Origin: Burhinus oedicnemus | Lineage: Eukaryota > Chordata > Aves > Charadriiformes > Burhinidae | Direction of reading: 5' to 3' | DNA length: 64,000 nucleotides | Assembly (NCBI GenBank): GCA_008921705.1 | Contig: VFFE01007084.1 | Coordinates: 495,684 to 559,683 of the forward strand | Shown: piece after piece, positions 60,701 through 64,000 of the stretch | Position numbering within the stretch: the first letter of the stretch is position 1 | Layout: each line of letters starts with the position of its first letter | Notes under the pieces: generated by a model | Databases searched by the model: none | Told to the model about the DNA's origin: nothing | What the model saw: only the letters and a program-made list of their open reading frames with translations | Made by a program: the position numbers and the translations under genes

Positions 60701-63700
60701 CTACTCAAGTCAAATTATCTATGTCTACATGAATCTATTACCTTCCTGCAAACTGCACCTTGTACTTTTGTTAACCTCTATGGCACCAACATGCCCTTAT
60801 TTTCTTTCTTCCCTAAATTATTGTCATTCTGTGATTGCTGAAGCTCTCCAGGGATTCTGTTCTCTCTGGAATGTTGTTGGTGGTCTGTGCAGCAACGGGA
60901 TTTTTCTGTCCTCCTACTGTAGAGGTGCAGCTTTAATGAACCTATCAGATGTTCATTTCAAACAGCCCTCGCTTCTGATGCTTCTGACTTTTTAGGGTCT
61001 TACTCTTACCTTTTACAGACTATTTCTTAAGGTATATCTCTTCAAAACAAACCTTCCAGTTCTTTTTCAGGTTTCTTCTTTGAGGTATGTGGTCAAGGCA
61101 GAGAAAGGAAACAGTGAGACCGTCATTTGCAGCATTGTGCTGTCCAGTGGCAAACAGCAAAGCTTCAGATCTGCTCTTTTCAGCACAAGTTCTCTAATGC
61201 CTGGGGACATCTGCAGCCAAGGAAGGAATTGTAGCAGGTAACATTTTGTACCTTACTACATTTGACTCCAACAAACAAAACAGCAAGGACTTCAGAAACT
61301 ATTCCTTGGTGTCCTGAATAAAATGTTGATGATATTAGCTCTTTCTATCTGTCTTTATCAGTCTTTTATTCCCAAAGCACACACACAAAAGTTTCATGGT
61401 GTTTCTGTTAGCCGGGGAACTTTTTGTCAGTAGAATGAGACAGGTGGTGTGAATGGGAAATCAGATTTGAGGCTACAGTCTTTCATTTCTGACATTTTGC
61501 AAGGAAAAAAGTCCCTTTGGCTAAGTTTTTACAGCTTCATGTATGACATTTTGTCATTAAATTTGACTTGAGATTGGGTGCTATTTCTACCAGGAAAAAA
61601 AAGAGAGAAATATGTCAGGGAAGCATACATGGGAACAGCTCTCTGTTCTAAGGGATGTTTAAATGCTGTTCTTGTCAATGCTGAAGACTGAAACCCACAG
61701 AGTCAAAACAGACTATAGAGACTACTATCATTTTTTAAAGTAAGCATTGTACCATATACTGTTGGAAGCTTTTTTTTTTTCTGACTCTACGCTTTCCAGA
61801 CAAAACACTATGAATGAAGATCAACAGAAGACTAAAAGTAGTAAAAAAATAAAAACTGTAACATAAAAAGTCATCTGTTCTTCAAATGAAATGTATTTTC
61901 TGGTGGTAAGAAGCACAAATTTGATAAAAAAAGGCCTAATAAATGAATTTTGGTGAACTAGGACTAAATAATTATGGTAAAAAGGAAAAGTGTGACTCCT
62001 CAAAGGACTGCTAAGGTGGAACTGGATCAGGTTTTGCAGTTCCCCTTGGTTCATAAGGGCCAAAGAAACAGAAAAGATTGTGCTGTGCTTATTGTATTGA
62101 TCCCACAGCCTGGCTGGCTAGAATCAGGTGGCCTTTCATAATGCTACGAATAACTTAGATACAACTGAAAGCTGGCAAAGTGCTTTTAAAATAATCACCT
62201 GCACAGTAAAGATTATTTTTTCCCCTTACCAGTAACGAGGCAAATACATGTATTTTTCATAGGCTAAGTGGGCATATGAGTGAGATCTTGGTGTGCTGAA
62301 CATGATTTTAGTTTTACCTCAAAGGATGACACAGTTCAATATGCGTGTACCAAAAAAAAGTTTTGGCATTTCCCCAATGTCTGGATCTTGGGAAGTTCTA
62401 CTTGTCAACTTGTACTTGTGAAAGACCAAGAGGCAGTCTCATCTTTCAGAACTGAGACAGCCAGAATTGTTTCTTTATACAGTAGCCCTGTGGTCGATAC
62501 ACTCACTGAGACTGTGGGAGATTCACATTCAATTCCCTCATTGTCCTGAAGAGATTTAGATCCCTGTGAAAAACCACTTATGTGCCTGTTTTAGCCGTCA
62601 GGCTAGACAGAAGGTGCACTGGGATGGGTGGATGGATGATGCTTGTGGCATGTTTTTATTCTTGCCTGGAGTAATGATACACATCATTTTGCATGCATGG
62701 CTAATGTGTTTTCATTGGGAGCAAAACGATGAGTGGGATTCAGTCACTGGAGGTTTGTGCTTGTTCCTGAGGAATTTTGTTTATTCCTCCTTGCATTTGA
62801 TATACTCCATGTTTGTGGCTTATTTTGGGAATAAGGATGGGTAATTATGGGCAGAAAAAAATGAGTAAATAAAAGTATTTTCTTCTGTCTCATCCATCTA
62901 TCCTCTTTTTCTCTGTTTAATTATCAAAAAAACCAAAACTATATTTATATGTGTGCACAAGTCTTGCAATGTGTGCAATAGCACATTGATATTTGTAATC
63001 ATCCGTGGATGTTTTTGGGCACATTATGGAAACAACTAATGAGATGTTACAGTTTGTATTATATAAGTATTAAAAGTTACAGTTTGTATTTAAGGTCTGA
63101 AGGCCTTAAAACTACACATAGTTGAAGAAGACTGCAAGTTTGTGTATAGACATCAAGCCTGTTCAACCTCTGAGCATTGCCATAGTAAGTTTAATACATC
63201 ACTTCACATTTTATTTTTAATTATTGAGGGACATTTGGTAACCAAGATAAGTCCTTGGAGTAGAGACGTGGGGGAAGGTATCAGACAGAAAGAGTACCAA
63301 TGCACAGATGTCTGTGTCACTTGGCCTTCAGCTTTAAACCTAATAGGCCACCTGAGGCAAGATGACACACATCCTGTCATATTGCATGGCTTAATTGCAA
63401 GAAGTGTTATCACAAAGAAGCATGGATTTTTAGCATGAGCCACTGATTATACTGAGAATAGCAATTTCCATGGGCATAGCCAGTGCTATTGAAATGAAGA
63501 GTTAGGTGTGGCTATTTACCAAGTCAGAGAGAAAGGATTGCCTTTTGTTTGGTGAGGTCTTTTATAAAGGGAGTTTATGGTAATAAAATGCATGGAGAGT
63601 ATATATAAATTTAATCCGTCACCAAGACTCAGGTGTCAGCCACTGTAAATTTAGATTTATGTTCCTTTTAACTGACTGTTAGCATAAGCAATTCATTTCA

Positions 63701-64000
63701 CCAGATTCGGAAAAATTCTGGCAGTAGTACATATATACCTTACATTTTAATTTTCCTTTCAAAATACAACTGAGAATAAAACAGTGTTATGAGCAAATGA
63801 AATAAATGCAGAATTCTTGTGATCTTTAGAAGAAATAATTTTTATTACAGAAATGCGAACAACATGTATTATTTTCGTCAGTCTCTAAACAATCAACATG
63901 TACATTGATTTCTGTTAAATGTTATTGGAAATATATGTAAAAAATCCATTATTCTGTAGGCATGGGCTTTCTGTCCTCAGTGTTTGATTTTGAATGTGAC
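57764..64000. other. Non-coding AT-rich DNA
   Basis: No gene is supported; open frames stay under 100 codons without motifs. Small repeats: TATTGGGAAAG at 60440-60450 and 60457-60467 (17-bp step), the palindrome AAAATTAATTTT at 59531-59542, and GTTACAGTTTGTATT at 63046-63060 and 63076-63090 (30-bp step). T-runs occur near 58904 and 61772. Confidence 0.55.

Noticed and set aside
1..64000. CRISPR array, prokaryotic operons, tRNA or rRNA genes
   Set aside because: No regularly spaced repeats, no cloverleaf or rRNA sequence recognised, and all transposons seen are vertebrate.

Overview
The window looks like ordinary vertebrate, specifically avian, non-coding DNA. It is AT-rich by eye, contains no convincing intact host gene, and its recognisable content is typical bird interspersed repeats: three CR1 (chicken repeat 1) non-LTR retrotransposon copies and one solo LTR of an avian endogenous retrovirus family. 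The LTR resembles the group often seen in passerines, parrots and other Neoaves (TguLTR5-like, named from memory), so a neoavian bird is the best guess. The species and the neighbouring gene cannot be read from the sequence.

Layout: 1-14046 is mostly unique DNA with a short CR1 3' end at 3304-3565, a GC-richer block near 8140-8410 and a strong G-quadruplex motif at 13100-13123. A nearly full-length, dead CR1 lies on the minus strand at 14047-18130. Its ORF1 stays in one frame with two stop codons, the first exactly at the expected nucleophile Ser of the SGNH esterase. Its ORF2 (APE endonuclease plus reverse transcriptase) carries at least seven stops and three frame changes. From 18131 to 30193 there is a long polypurine tract, an exon-like open segment at 20580-20769 (minus) and a long imperfect palindrome centred at about 25809. 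A truncated CR1 sits at 30194-30325.

From 30326 to 48594 the DNA is AT-rich with a few motif clusters: a 14-bp homeodomain-like palindrome at 31393, a stem-loop followed by AATAAA and an A-tract at 34777-34831, and a small CpG cluster with inverted repeats at 46885-47040. At 48595-50736 (minus) several consecutive blocks read like decayed protein sequence in changing frames, a possible unidentified pseudogene. The rest holds a minus-strand G4 motif, an (AC)n microsatellite, the solo LTR at 57178-57758 with a 5-bp target duplication, and unique DNA to the end.

Nothing here forms an operon or pathway. The only functionally linked parts are ORF1 and ORF2 of the dead CR1. The observations most worth testing are the 25.8-kb palindrome, the 48.6-50.7-kb pseudogene-like tract and the exon-like segment at 20.6 kb.
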